Positions 33,737-45,660 are shown, numbered from the stretch's first letter. The stretch: 64,000 nucleotides of DNA from Celoporthe dispersa (GCA_016584495.1 WAID01000009.1:248001-312000), one strand, 5' to 3'. The notes: generated from the sequence alone by a model not told the origin. Numbers and translations are program-made.

Positions 33737-35056
33737 TTTGTATTTGAATCAATTGTTTCTTTTTTTTTCTTTCCCTCCTCTTGCTGTAACTCTTGTAGTT
33801 CTTAAACTGTCACGATGGCTCTATGACATAATTCAGACAAGGAGAAGAGGAGGGGGAAAATAGTAATACTAAGGGGAATTGGAAAAGGAGCCGCAGTAGC
33901 ATAGCGGTGAAAGGCTGCCGAAATATTCCATAGCACACTGCATACTAGTCAATGGGTTAAATGGTGAGTGAGATTCGTTACATCTTGCAAAGCCACAAGG
34001 CGCAGCTCCGGGCCTGCCAAGTTCCCACCAACAACAGATCCGCATCTGTGGATAACAAAAGACTAATGCGTATGTATGTGCATTTATGTGAGGGGTGTGG
34101 AGGCGCTCAGATCATACCCGTCCACTGCAGCGCCGCACTGGTCTGCTGCTGCAGGTCAGCAGTAATGCATGCAATGCAACCCTCGGGTGCCTGGAGGCCA
34201 ACCGCTCGACCAGCCACATTGATTTGTTTGTTTTTCTGCGGCTCAGGAGTTGGGCATGCCCCCCTCCGTACTCCAGGGCTGGGACAAACGGCCTTTGTGG
34301 TGTTCCAGTAAGGACTGAAAATGAAGTATCTAGATATATTCTTTCCATCTCATCTTCAATCAGCCAGAGCCTCGCAACTGATCGAAACCCCTGCATGAAG
34401 ATTTCCGGGCCAAAGCCTGTGGGTGAGGAAGGAAGAAAGAAAAAAGGGCACTGCCCTGACCTCCAGAAATTGAACAGCCACGCAGCATTCCTGTTTACTT
34501 GGTTAGCTATTAAGAATTCGGCTCGTCCTGTGCAAATAGCCTTTTCCAAGTCTTGAACCATCATCTCTGGGGGACAATCGCGGCAGAGCAGCATGGTGGG
34601 TGGTGATATATTCTCGGCCGAAAGAGGCCCGGCTCCGATCCACAAACCCGGCCACCGTCCCAATAGGATAAGACAGGTGTAATACCTGCTTGCCCATAAC
34701 GAGTGCCCCCGATCCTCCCTTACAAAGAGCAACGTGTACTATTGAATGACCCTCTAGCATTCCTCGGTCGGATCACTATACGCAGTCATTTATCCCCTCG
34801 CTCGCCTGTCCATATTCTTATAGCTCTCGGCCGATACCCACGGCTGAGTCTTCGGATCCGGACCCTCTCGAGACATATATAAAGATGAGTGAATTCACTA
34901 TCCTTTTCCTTTTGCCTCGATCAACTTCATTCTCATTTCCGCCATCATCAACACCTATAATTCTAACCAGATCACCCTCATATCATTCCCTGTGGAGAGG
35001 GCCCATTGCAACACCCCCAACTCCAACGCCCAACAACCATATATCTGCCAAACACC
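33737..35056. promoter_or_regulatory. Divergent 1.3 kb promoter region between HET gene and NAD(P)-binding gene
   Basis: Both genes start outward from here. A TATATAAA element at 34876-34883 lies about 175 bp before the ATG of the plus-strand gene. A minus-strand open frame (34112-34732, about 206 codons, no in-frame ATG until well inside it) has no recognised motif and is not called. A tRNA A-box-like string near 33901 lacks a B-box. Confidence 0.45.
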
Positions 35057-35836
35057 ATGCAAATCCTCCTCCTCGGAGCTACTGGCCGCACAGGCATCCT
35101 GGTCCTCCAGGAAACCCTCGACCGCGGCCACACCGTCACCGCCCTGGTCCGCAACCCAGACGCCCTCCTGTCCTCCTCATCCGCCGCTGCTTCAGCCCAG
35201 GCGAAGGGCCAGCTCGTTCTCGTCCACGGCACCCCCTTGAACCCCTCCGACGTGACCCGTGCTATCGAAACGGCGACGTCGGCCGCCGCCACCGCCACCA
35301 TCACTCCCGCAGCAGACGCGCAGCAGCTCGTTGTCATATCAACCCTCAACGCGCGCCGTACTACCGATAGCCCCCTCGCGCCAGCACACCCGACCGACTC
35401 CCCTCCACGAATGATGGCCGACAGCACTGCTAACGTCCTCTCGGCCCTCTCGGCCAGCAATCGACGAGGAGGAAAGATCATTGTCCTGTCGGCCCTCGGC
35501 GCCGGCAGCTCGGCGCCTCACGCCCACTGGCTCCTGCGGGTCCTGGCTCGCCACAGCGGCATGCGCCACCAGTACGCCGACCACGACGCCGTGGAGGAAG
35601 AGCTGCGGCGAGGGACGACTCAGTTTGTCCTGGCACGCCCGACGCGGCTTGTGGAGGAGAAGGGGGATGAGGAGGGCAGGAGGGATAAGGGTGCTGTCGC
35701 GAAGGTCTTTGACACCAGCAGGGGCGAGACGGTGGGGCTGACGGCGGCGGTGTCTAGGGGCGCCGTGGCGAGGTTTTTGGTGGATGCCGCAGACGGGAAT
35801 AGGTACGATGGCGAGGCGCCTATCCTCGTCGGCTGA
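35057..35836 (+). CDS. NAD(P)-binding Rossmann protein (atypical SDR / NmrA-like)
   Basis: A single exon of 259 residues. The N-terminal GATGRTG loop at 7-13 (MQILLLGATGRTG) is the glycine-rich dinucleotide motif of the NAD(P)H-binding/NmrA-like family. VTALVRNPDAL follows at the usual spacing after the second helix, with VVISTLNAR and KIIVLSALGAGSS as beta strands. The segment after that (LLRVLARHSGMRHQYADHDAVEEELRR) and LARPTRLVEE match flavin-reductase-like or anthrone-oxygenase-neighbour type proteins of the same fold; no catalytic Tyr-x-x-x-Lys is present. The ATG at 35057 follows a CAAACACC context and gives the tight start typical of the family. An earlier in-frame non-ATG start was ignored. 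The role is probably that of a reductase or NAD(P) sensor; substrate unknown. Confidence 0.84.
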   Translation: MQILLLGATGRTGILVLQETLDRGHTVTALVRNPDALLSSSSAAASAQAKGQLVLVHGTPLNPSDVTRAIETATSAAATATITPAADAQQLVVISTLNARRTTDSPLAPAHPTDSPPRMMADSTANVLSALSASNRRGGKIIVLSALGAGSSAPHAHWLLRVLARHSGMRHQYADHDAVEEELRRGTTQFVLARPTRLVEEKGDEEGRRDKGAVAKVFDTSRGETVGLTAAVSRGAVARFLVDAADGNRYDGEAPILVG

Positions 35837-36471
35837 GCGTGTGCCTGAATGATATGAGTGCTGTCATTGGTCTCGGTGTTGTTTAAGCAGCAACGATTTC
35901 CGAATTCAAATCGAAGAGGAAAAAAGGGAAAAAAATAAGGAAACAAATAAAAGAGAGAGAGGGAAAGAAAAACTTGATTGGGTATATATCGTGTGATAGC
36001 GACAGTGCGGTCTATAAATGCAACTCTAGATTTTCCCACCTCCGATTCTTTAGAGATAATAAAGATGAGTTAAAAGAAGAGGTAGAAGAAGAGGAAGAAG
36101 GGAAAGGGGGAAAGAAAAGGAAAAGAAGAGAAAGAAGAATGGAAACAAGGAGGGAAAGAAAATACATAAGCGACTCTTTATTCTTTATAGGGGTTGATTT
36201 TGGTGGACGGTCGTAGATCAGCCACAAAAGGACGAGAAATTCGGGGTATCAAGCGTTTAGGAGATTAGATCAAAAGAGAGAAAGGGAAAGAAAAAAAAAA
36301 AGAAAAAGATCAAGGCCACCACCGTCAGAGGGCGGGCCGAGGAAAAATTGTCCATCTCGCTTCATCTCATGTCATCACCTCCCTCGTTTCAATTTTTCAC
36401 ATTTCTAGATTGTATTGGAGCGCTGAAGCCGTTTCGGGCGCGGCGGTCTGAACTGGCCATCACGCCAAGGC
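35837..36471. repeat. Convergent intergenic region with long purine tract
   Basis: Between the stops of the NAD(P)-binding gene (+) and the Zn2Cys6 gene (-). The plus strand is almost pure A/G from about 36056 to 36170, and A-rich again at 36270-36310. Such tracts can form triplexes or act in 3'-end formation. No gene is supported. Confidence 0.55.
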
Positions 36472-39175
36472 CTAGTTCAGGGTCATCGGCATGCTGGACA
36501 GATCCCACTGGTCCATGTCCCAGAAGGAGAAGTCCTCGAAGAACTGCTTTGGAGGTGCCATGTTAGCCGCAGGAAGATAGCAATTGAATGGCCACAGTGA
36601 AGTACGGGGGAGACTTGCCGTGGCTGGATCATACTGCTGCTGCTGCTGCATACCCTGCGGCGTGTACGGGTCGAGTGGCGTGCTGGGGCTGGACAACTAT
36701 CTCTGGGCATCAGTATCAGCCCGCCCCGCGGGACAGCGGCATAGCCGCTATAGCATGTTACTCACCGGCATGCTGGCAAGGCCCTCAGCAGTTGTCTTGA
36801 GGGCCGCCAGGCAGATATCGACGAACTTGCCGAGCTCATCGGTGATCCTCCTGATCCTCTCCTCCGGCACGTCCCACTTGACGCTATTCAGCACGACGCT
36901 CAGCACCAGCGTGTCCTTCAGGTCGCAGCTCGAATCCTTAACTAGGGCGATTGAGTGATCTAGCGTGCTCTGCACTGCACGCATCATTCCCTGCGTGGAC
37001 CAGACCATACGGTTGTCAAGGGCGTCGGTGAAGCCCAGCTCGCCGGGGCGGTGCTGCGCCTCTGGGCTGGGCAGCTGGCCGTTGGTAGCGACAAGGCTGG
37101 CGTTGCGGGCCTGCTCCTGCTCGTGCGAGAGCTTGATGAAGTAGCACACGGAGAAGGCGGCCTGCATGATGTCGTGTTTCAGCACGATGTGGTACATGTG
37201 ACACACGTCCGAGAACCCAGGCACCAGCGGGTCTAGCTCGTCCAGGTAGGTGAGCATCACCATGGAAGACTTGAGGTAGCCCGTGGTGATGTGCTCGGGA
37301 CACTCGACCGTGCTGAGGGCGAACGGCCGGTAGAGGGCGAGGAGCGGTCGGCGGACGTGCATGTCTAGCAGGGCGCGCATGCGCCAGTCTTTAAACTTGG
37401 CGGAGTTGTTGAGGCTCTGGTTGCGCCGGGGGAAGAGGTGGTTCACGTCGTCGAGGAGGCGCTCCAGCTGGGAGCCACACTCCAGGACCTCCCGGAATCC
37501 GCGCAGCGTGTCGAGGCTGTTGATGATGCTAGACACGCGGATGCGGTGCGGCAGGGTGCGTGAGGCATAGGCCTGCAGCTGGGTGTTGGTGAACTCGTCG
37601 ATGGGTTTCGACGGTGGGAGCGAGGGCATGTCCGGGTAGATGTCGGCGTCATCGATGTTACCCGGCGGCCTGCAGGTGTACTCGCCCTCGCGCACAGAGC
37701 AGGGGAGGTTGCAGGCTAGGGGAGACGTGGAGGTCCATGTCCATGATGGTGTACCACAGCCGCCGGCGCAGCTCCGCATAGAAGGGCCTGATCTGTGGGA
37801 ACTCGTCCGGGTCTCTGTGCAGGCCCATGGTCATGGCCATCCGGACGATGAAGCCTAGCTGCGTCCAGGACTCCTGGTTCCGGGAGCACATCATCCGCCT
37901 GGCATGCAGCAGCAGTACCTCGCACTGCAGCGTGTTGATGTCCACCAGCTGCTTCCCCCTCAGGCCATCCAGCCAAGCGCGGGCGAGGGCGCACGCGGTA
38001 GGGGCGTGGATGCCATCTGCACGATCGTGGCTCAGGCCTCTCTTGTCGGTCTCGAACCTCGCGCCGAGGGACAGCATACACATCAGGCAGGGGAGGAAGG
38101 CATCCGACACCGGCCTCTGCTGCCAGAAGGCATCGTACTCGGCCCGGAAGGTAGGCACGTGGATGATACGATAGAGCCCCTCGGACATGGTGATGTAGGC
38201 GTCCAGCAGGCGGTCGCAGATGGCCTTGTTGGGGAGGATATCGGCCATCCTCTTCTGCACCGGCAGCATGGAGTCGGTGAAGACGGCGATGGGGGCCAAG
38301 CCCCTCCGGTTCTCCTCTGAGATGGCCCTGTAGATCTTGTGCAGCTGGCCAAAGAGGTTCCTGATGTCCTCGACGCCCGACCTGTTGAACATGAAATCCC
38401 TGGCCTCGTCGAACAGGTTCAGCAGCACCCTCGTGCTGTTCTGGCCGAAGAAGCGCGTCCTCAGGTTCCCCTTCACGCTGAGGCCCCGGATGGTGATGGA
38501 TGCTGCGGCCACAGGTGGAGGATGTAGCGAGTAGGGGTCCCTGCCGTCGCTGAGGGGGCCAGTCTCGGCCGGGTGCGGCGAGGAGCCGTTGATATAGCTG
38601 TGGTGACTGTTGTTGATCATAACAAGCCTCTCCAGGCGGTCCAGTCTGGCACCAAGCTGGTCCACCACCGAGGCGGCGGCGGTAGCAGCACGAGCCTGCT
38701 CGCCCGAGGTGCCGAACCCGGCCACCGACTGCTGGGCCGCGGTGGGCGTGGGCGCGTCGGCGTAGGAGGAGGGTGCTGAGCGGTGCTGCTGCTGGCGCTT
38801 GGCAGGCCTCGGAGAGCCCTCGACATCAGAGCCCTCAGACCCAGCAGGCTCGTTCTCTGTGGCATACTTGCACGGCCTGTTGGACTTGAGACACTGCGAG
38901 CACGGGCACGACCTGTCGCAGCGGAGCTTGCGCTGGCGGCACGAGTTGCAGCTCTTGACGGGCCGGGGCCGCTTCACAGCCCTGCCCGCGGGACCTGAGC
39001 TGTCAAACACCATGGTCGTCATGGTCGGCGTCATGTTAGCGACTGGTGCTGAACGGTCTGCCGTCTGGCTGGGGACCGTATTGGTAGTAAGGGCAGTCGT
39101 CGAGCCCGGGACATTGGCCGAGGTGGTGGGTCCAGAGCCGTTGTCCTGGGCTTGGACTGCTATAGGGGTTGCCAT
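36472..39175 (-). CDS. Zn2Cys6 transcription factor with fungal-specific TF domain, frame broken once
   Basis: The Zn cluster is at residues 76-102: CNSCRQRKLRCDRSCPCSQC plus the last Cys of NRPC, matching Cx2Cx6Cx5Cx2Cx6C with one extra Cys at 90. The N-terminal 70 residues are Ser/Thr/Ala-rich and a basic PAKRQQQHR follows. A heptad segment (LGARLDRLERLVMI) could dimerise, then the middle-homology domain (ADILPNKAICDRLLDAYI ... RRRLWYTIMDMDLHVS). There the frame is lost: the four G at 37719-37722 hold one base too many, and after correction DLHVSLACNLPCSVREGEY reads on. Exon 39175-36766 then has 2,409 nt, and a final exon 36696-36472 ends with an acidic aromatic tail (FFEDFSFWDMDQWDL), an activation-domain type. 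The total is 877 residues. A GCAAGT at about 36627 could be a rare GC donor inside the last exon. About 6 kb of gene-free DNA precedes it. Confidence 0.88.
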
Positions 39176-39632
39176 GCTCTGCCTCGTGGCGGCATGAATC
39201 TCCGAAGGAAAAAGAAAGAGGAAAATGATAAGAATAATAATACAAGAAAAATAAGGTAGCTAAGACAAGATCTCGAATCGGGAGTGGATGTACCCGGGGC
39301 GGCGGGAAGGCGGTCGCAGAAGAGGCCGCAGGTGGTCGCAGGATGCGCGGCGGGTGATGGTGTGTGGGGTCTCAGATCGTCTTGGTGGGTGATGCAGCTC
39401 AAAAGTAATCGACGTTGGAGAATCGCATGAAAGAGCAAAGATGCCGTCCTCAGTGAAGAATTGTAAACAAGAAGAAAAAAAAGGAAGAAAGAAAAAGAAG
39501 ATAATAAAATAAAATAAAAAAAAGCACCACCACCAGCCCGTGGGAAGATTGCAGGCGTGTGAAGGTTTTCGGCCGAGATGATGGATATATGAGAAAGTAT
39601 AAGTAGTGCAGCGGCTGGTCAGGTCGATCGTG

Positions 39633-39662
39633 GTAGTAGTAGTAGTAGTAGTAGTAGTAGTA
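39633..39662 (+). repeat. (GTA)10 microsatellite
   Basis: Ten uninterrupted GTA units in the upstream region of the Zn2Cys6 gene, about 460 bp before its ATG. Likely length-variable between strains. Confidence 0.9.
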
Positions 39663-40922
39663 TCACCCCGGGTGATGATGAAGATGATGGACCCAGTCCA
39701 AGTCCAGTCCAGCCCGCGCTGAAGACCAGCCCAGATGATGAAAAACCCAGGCGCAGAATGGATCAGAGTACGTGTCTCGCGTGTCTCTCGACCTTGGCCT
39801 TCTTTGTTGAGGGTCAGAAGCTAGACCTCAAGGGATTCGGGCCCGAAGACCTGAATCGCGGCCAGAGACAACAGACGTGCGGTATATGAGTGAGACAAGC
39901 TTTTGTGTGGCGGTGGACCATAAGGGGAGGAGGAGGGAGGAAAAAAAAGAGTGATGCCGCACTTTAACCGCTTTTTTCTCCCCCCCTGCTGGAGATTGCT
40001 ATGGTATGATGCTGATAGGCCGTGTAGCGCCAGCACAGGCCTGGTTGGTCGGTAGGGTAGGGGAGGGGCGGAGGGTCGGTAACAAGGCTACTATAGTAGC
40101 TTAGTCTTTTTCGAGACCTCTGAAGCTGGCTGTTGAGGCGCCCTCTCGAGGGGAGGTACTATGCAGGGCTAAGCGGGGACTAAAATTACCACAGTAGTAG
40201 AAGGGTTAATTGTACGGTATGTATGGATGGGCCAGTGATATTGGCGGAGGCGCCGGGCCCTGGGTGGTGGTCCCAGACAGGGCGTTGTTGTCTGTACGTA
40301 CGTTGTAGTAAGTAGTAGTACCACCTGTGGTAGTACTGCCTACTGCCATGGTAATTACTGTGTAAGCGTCTTGTTTATGCTGGCTGGAGGCAACCCAGCC
40401 CGGCCCGGCCTGGGGGAGACGAACTACTATAGCAGGCAAGAGTCAGGCGGGGCCTTGTTAAATCACCGTGCGGTGTCTAATTGCGGAAGTGCAGCTGTCA
40501 TGTCGATCTGTGGGAATCGCTGAAATTGTGCTGTGGGTGTTGGGCCTGAGCGGATGCGGCGAGGATGAGGCGACTGGCTCGCGCATGAGATTGCCTGGTT
40601 GCAGAAGGCCTTCGAGGTAGGGTCGCAACGGCGGGGGAGACAGGGTGATGAATCGGACCTGCACGATCGATAGACGTGTGTGTCTGTGTGTGTGTGTCGG
40701 TTATAACGAGCAGGCGAGGAGGAGGGAGGGAAGATGATCCTCTCTCCCATGCCCTGACCCTGGTCCTGCCCTAGTTTTCCCTACCCTGTCCTGATACGGC
40801 CAGGCCAGGCAGAGAGGTTCGTTTCTCTGGGAAGACAGGGAGAGAAAAAAATAAATAAATAAAATTTAGGAAAGAGATTCGACCGGTCCGGCGGAGGATT
40901 GTCGATCTCTTCTTGGTAGTCC

Positions 40923-40957
40923 TGGTAGTGGTGGTGGTGGTGGTAGTGGTAGTGGTT
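40923..40957 (+). repeat. GGT/AGT-rich imperfect microsatellite
   Basis: Imperfect GGT/AGT units occur across about 35 bp. Confidence 0.7.
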
Positions 40958-41575
40958 ACACGTACCCGCACCGGGAACCAATGCAGTGGGAGGTGACCCC
41001 TGGCAGGACCAGCGTGTTGGGAAAAGAGAGAGAATCAAGGCGCTGGGACGGAGGGATGGCAACCTATTCGGCCGGTAGGTGGGTAGATGGGTGGGTGGCG
41101 GTGGTAGGTCGTCAGTTGGAGGATGGTGGGTAGTGGTGATGTTGATGATGATGAGAGATGCTGATCAGTGGTGAAGATCTGCCACAGTTGGAAAGCATAC
41201 TAGGCTTCGGGGGAAGGAGGGAAGGGGGGGCCAGTAAACCGTCTGGGTTGGCTTGCTCTTGCTTTCTCTCGCACAGAGGATTCGGAGGCCAGAACAATGC
41301 GGAGACGGGTGGGAGGAACATGCCATCCACGTACCTAACCCTAGGAGGATACTTTACAGGACGCCCACAGACGGTGGCCCCGCAAAGTCCCCACACAGTC
41401 GAGGAACTTCGATAACCCGTCCCTCTCGACTCTCTGTTTCTCCTTCCTCAGGGCTTGGCATGTCCCTCAGAGAAAGAGCTCTCGTCCCAGTGCGACGGCG
41501 CCCACTTCCCGTCGTAGCAGCCAGCATTATTTCGAGGGATGATCTTGGGTCTGAAGACAGGCTGGGGTCTTGTTA

Positions 41576-41597
41576 CACCACCACCACCACCACCATC
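41576..41597 (+). repeat. (ACC)n microsatellite
   Basis: About seven ACC units in the long gene-free region; not translated in any supported gene. Confidence 0.75.
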
Positions 41598-41783
41598 TAC
41601 CATCGTTCTACGTGTGGAAGGTCTGAGATGCGAGGGCCGAGGTATGAGGTATGAGGTTGGGCTGTCTGGGATCAAACTGACGTCGTGCGTCTATCTCATC
41701 TCCTCTGCAGCATGCAATCGAGATGAGGAACCTGACTGTCCTATTTCTCTCATATCTCCTTTTTCACCACCAGCATCGTCACC

Positions 41784-41804
41784 TTTTTTTTTTAAAAAAA
41801 AAAA
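41784..41804. repeat. T10A11 palindromic homopolymer
   Basis: Ten T directly followed by eleven A, a self-complementary stretch. Two similar elements lie at 49401 and 53056. Confidence 0.8.
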
Positions 41805-42570
41805 TTCCCCTCGCTGCGGGATATTCCATTATAATTCTTCCGACGTCGTAACAGAGTAACTACTTTTGTCTTTACTATGCTATGGTATCCACCTCCCATC
41901 ATCTTCACGTACCCCCCCTCCCCTTCTTTTTTTCCCTGTCCTCCTCCCTTCTTCCCGTATGAAACCCAGCAGGCCAGACTTGTTCTCATCTCATTTCCAG
42001 GCTGCAGGCGCAAGATCACGGGCAAGGTCACGACCATGGTCACGGGGTCTCAAACGGTGGTACTATGTGCTATTATTATTATGATTACCATCCACCCTCC
42101 CCGACTCTGCTCCTCCCTCCCGAGGCTCCACGGGGGCCAGATACAGATGGCATCTCCGGAGCTGGCCCCCATGCTCGCCTGACAACCATGCCCACAAACC
42201 CACAAAACCTATCCATGCCCGAGTACTATGCCATGCTGGCTGGCCATGGTAATGTCTCCATCGGCCGTGGGCATTGCATCCATCCATCCACATGGCCCCG
42301 GTAGCGTGTCTCGCATCGGCTGTCTTGTTCGTTCTCCCCTGTCGTTCAGGGGAGTGCGCGGACCAGCACCCCCACAACCGCGTGCTCTGCTCATCCTCCG
42401 AGGTACGAAAACGAAAGAAGAAGAAAAAAAAGAAGGGAAAAAAATTGTGGACGGCGCGATATGAAACGGCGTTCTCGGCCGGATATCTCCGCCGGCGCAG
42501 AGACACACGTACGCACACACGATTATGCCCTGCCTCATCCGCCCATTGAGTTTCTTGTCTCATCCTTTCG

Positions 42571-42630
42571 TCTCGTCTCGTCTCGTCTCGTTCCGTCTTT
42601 TGTCCCCCGTCACGACCAGGTTGGACAGAG

Positions 42631-42664
<34 letters not shown>
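42571..42664 (+). repeat. TCTCG array followed by (GC)n(GA)n tract
   Basis: Four TCTCG units at 42571-42590, then (GC)7 at 42631-42644 merging into (GA)10 at about 42645-42664. The GC part has Z-DNA potential. It is simple-sequence DNA only; no gene. Confidence 0.8.
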
Positions 42665-45209
42665 TGGAGGAAGGGAGACATGGGAAGGGATTACTGGGAC
42701 TGAGTCACCCTTCCTCCCTTCTTGGTGGGTCTGCTGCTGCAGTGAGATATCTTTTCCCCGCCACGAGCACACGCCCTTGGTCACACGTCTCTGGTGGCTG
42801 ACTGAGGTGTGCAGCGCTGATGAGTTGTAGTGGGGAGACCAAGCCCTTTCTTCTTCTTTTTTCTTCTTTTTCTCCAAAACTTCCCTAGGAAGTGTATAAA
42901 CAGCTCTGGATACCTGCTCTTCTCCCTCGAACAACCGCCATATATAGTACTAGGGAGCACACATTGTGGAAGCAGGCAGGCAGTTCGTCGTGCCGACCTT
43001 GTCCCCGTTCTGTGCTGTGTACCGTAGTAGACCGAGCAAGACTCGATCACCGGCCGAGTGGGATGATCGGCAGCGACCGAGAGCCTGTTTATCCGGGTCC
43101 GCACGAATGGAAGTGTAAGGGGGTTGAACGAGGGCGGGGGGGGAAGAGGAAAAAATCAAAATCAAAACCACCCAGCACAGAGGCTGACAGAGCGCTGACT
43201 GATCACCGTGCACCCAATCTTCCACCGCCATGAGCCTCAGAACAGACATGGAGCATCTCCTAACGCGGGTGAGGTAAGGTAAACCAAAAAGCGCCGAGCC
43301 GTACGAATCAGTCTGTTCTCCTTGTCAATCAATCAAGGCGAAAAGTATAAACAATAATAATAATATAAAAAAAAAAAAGAAGCTTTGGCAGAGGATGGGG
43401 GCTTGTCCCTGCCCCTCGACAAGCTTAAACGAAGCCCGTTACCGGCGTCCCGGTTCCTTGGGGGCGAGGTCGATGACATGCTGCCCTTTGTCTCATGGCC
43501 TTCCTAGAGCGGTACAGTTCCCCCGCACGGACGATGCGATTGAGCACTCGGCCGACAAGGTCTTTCCCTTTCATAGCAGCCCCTCTTACAATTTTTTTTT
43601 TTTTTTCATGATTGAGCCTCCACCGCCACCACCTCCTCCTCCTTCTTATTCCTCTCCCAGGCAGATAAATATCCTACCATGTCGTGACGAGATTGATGTT
43701 TGCAAGTATTATCCCCGGTATTGAGAACTGAGAGACAATGGGGTCAACCAATGTTCAACAGTCTCGCGGCGAGTCGTGTGTTGCGCTTGAGAACCCATCC
43801 GCAGGCTCACTCTTTTTTTCTTCTTCGGCTTTACTGCCTTGTTTTTTCTTCCCCTTTTATTTGCCCCCCCCCCATCCCTCCCCTAATTTGATGAGAAACC
43901 ATCCCACTGATCTGCGCTCATCATTACCATTGAAATCACAATTGATGTCAACTTTCCAGCCCTGTCTTAGGACCAGGAACAACCCTTTTTTCTTTCTTGT
44001 TCCTTTCACTTCCTTCTCCCCTCCCCCCCCTTCTCTCCTCTCTTCTCTCCTTTAGGACCCTGACACCCTGATCAAAAAAGAAACAAGGAAAAGAAGGCAG
44101 ATCAACTAAACCCTGTTTCAAGATAGGAATTGAAAAGAAACCTCCGCTTCCCTACAAAAAGTAAAAGAAGAGATAAAGACAGACACAGTGGAGAATCCTT
44201 TCCCCTTTCAGCCGTTGCGGGCTGGTGTGATCAGCAAGCTTGGCGATCCGGACGGAAGAAAAAACAAAAGCGTCACATGTGAAAAGGGGAAGAGGAAGAA
44301 GGGAAAGAAGGAAAGAACAAAGGCAGATCAGATCGCCTTCGTCGATGAGTTGCTCGGATTTTTATGTTACATACGACATGGAAGGGCTCATCATCGTAGA
44401 TACAGTAGTATCTGCTCCTTCAGGGGTCGGCAGAGCACGTCATGAGGCATGGCACGCCGTATGGGGCGATCAGTGATCGCTTCTCGACGCATGCGCCCGT
44501 GTATAGTAGGTGGGCTGCCGTGCGCCACACACAGAGACCCCGAGCCAAGTCCGGCGTATAAAGTGCCTCCGTCACAATAATAATAATAATACTAATACAT
44601 ACCTCTTTTTAAATCATCGTGGCGACGTGGCCAGCTCTGTGCGTACAATATGCCGGCCGTCGATTTAGTCTTGCCCAGCCAACCTGGTCAACCTGCTCCA
44701 GGGCGTCCTCTGGCTTTCCTGCTGGCGGAGACGATTTATCCCGTCAACCATCGCCACCACACCAGGTCAGTATTCAGCCTAAAGCGCTCTGGCGTTTCCT
44801 CCTAGAAGTAGAGCACTTCTTTGTCGAAATGCAGCCTGCCATGGTACCTACCATATATGCACATGCCACTGTGGGCTCGCGAGTGGCCGGCCGTGTACGC
44901 AGATAGATAGCAGGTGTCATCACCCTGAGAACAGACAAGACTGGTGTAGCCGGAAAGGGCAATATGCTTGTTGGTATTCATGTAAATCCCACCACTTCGG
45001 CCTCTTCCAATGTAGGACAAGCCGCTCTGTAAGCAGGCCCAGTCATTCTTCCTCGAACCGTGGACCTCCTCTTGGGCGTGGGCTTGTATGGCCTCACGAG
45101 TTCTACCCCTCTCTGGGACCATCTTCCTTTTTTCCCCCCTTCTCTCTCCCCCCTCTCTCGTTTATACATAGTTATTACCAGCCCCCCCCCCTCTCTCTCT
45201 CTTTCCTGT

Positions 45210-45658
45210 CTACTCCTGCTTCGCCGCCTCCTCAGCGGCCTCCTTCTCCGCCTTGGCCGCCTCCTCGGGGTTCTCAGCCGCCCACGTGTCCCACTTGTGC
45301 GTCGCCTTGCCGGTCTTGCTGATCTTCTGGAAGATGGCGTCTTCCTTGTCGGGTTGCGTCTTGAAGGTTGCGTATTGGCCCTTGAGGTTGACGTTGAAGT
45401 CGTCGACGTCGCCGTTTTCTGTTGTCGAGCACCTCTGGTTAGCATTTTGGGCCGGGCGGGTCACGCGGGAAGATCGAGAGACGAGGAGACACGAGATCTC
45501 CTCCGAGGCAGTACAACCCCCCTTCCTCCTGGGGTGAAGGAAGGGAGGAAGCCAGGGACAGGCTCACCTCTCGCCTTGTTCAGCACCCGCGTTACGGCAC
45601 CAGAGCACCCGCCGCAGCTCATGGCGACGTGGTACTTGAACTCCTGCGAATCGGCCAT
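45210..45658 (-). CDS. ATX1: Copper chaperone ATX1
   Basis: Delivers Cu(I) to the Golgi P-type ATPase in the cytosol. Two exons, 45658-45568 and 45418-45210, encode 99 residues. The metal site MSCGGCSGAVTRVL (MxCxxC) is at about residues 13-26. The second half carries VNLKGQYATF and the loop lysine motif KISKTGK, placing it in the ATX1/HAH1 group rather than a full ATPase. The intron (GTGAGC to CGACAACAG) interrupts the domain after NKAR; the upstream CCAG acceptor would break frame. Unlike yeast ATX1 it has a C-terminal tail of about 30 residues with a WDTWAAENPEE start and a Lys/Ala/Glu helix. A GT repeat sits immediately 5' of the ATG. Confidence 0.93.
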
Positions 45659-45660
45659 TG

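Larger units (their letters stand above)
39176..45209. other. 6 kb gene-free region upstream of the Zn2Cys6 gene
   Basis: No gene was found on either strand. The longest open frames lack protein-like composition and overlap simple repeats. The region is full of microsatellites and homopolymers: (GTA)10 at 39633, GGT tracts near 40925, (ACC)n near 41577, TCTCG and GC/GA arrays at 42571-42664, and A/T palindromic runs at 41784. Long upstream regions like this are known for developmental regulators, so it may carry regulatory elements, long 5' leaders or non-coding transcripts. That is inference. Confidence 0.5.

Noticed and set aside
33888..33960. A-box-like string, possible tRNA
   Set aside because: No matching B-box and no cloverleaf pairing by eye.
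34112..34732. 206-codon minus-strand frame in the divergent promoter
   Set aside because: No ATG near its start, no motifs, and it lies between two confident gene starts.
39633..42664. Regular repeats considered as a CRISPR-like array
   Set aside because: The arrays are plain microsatellites without alternating spacers, and the host is a eukaryote.
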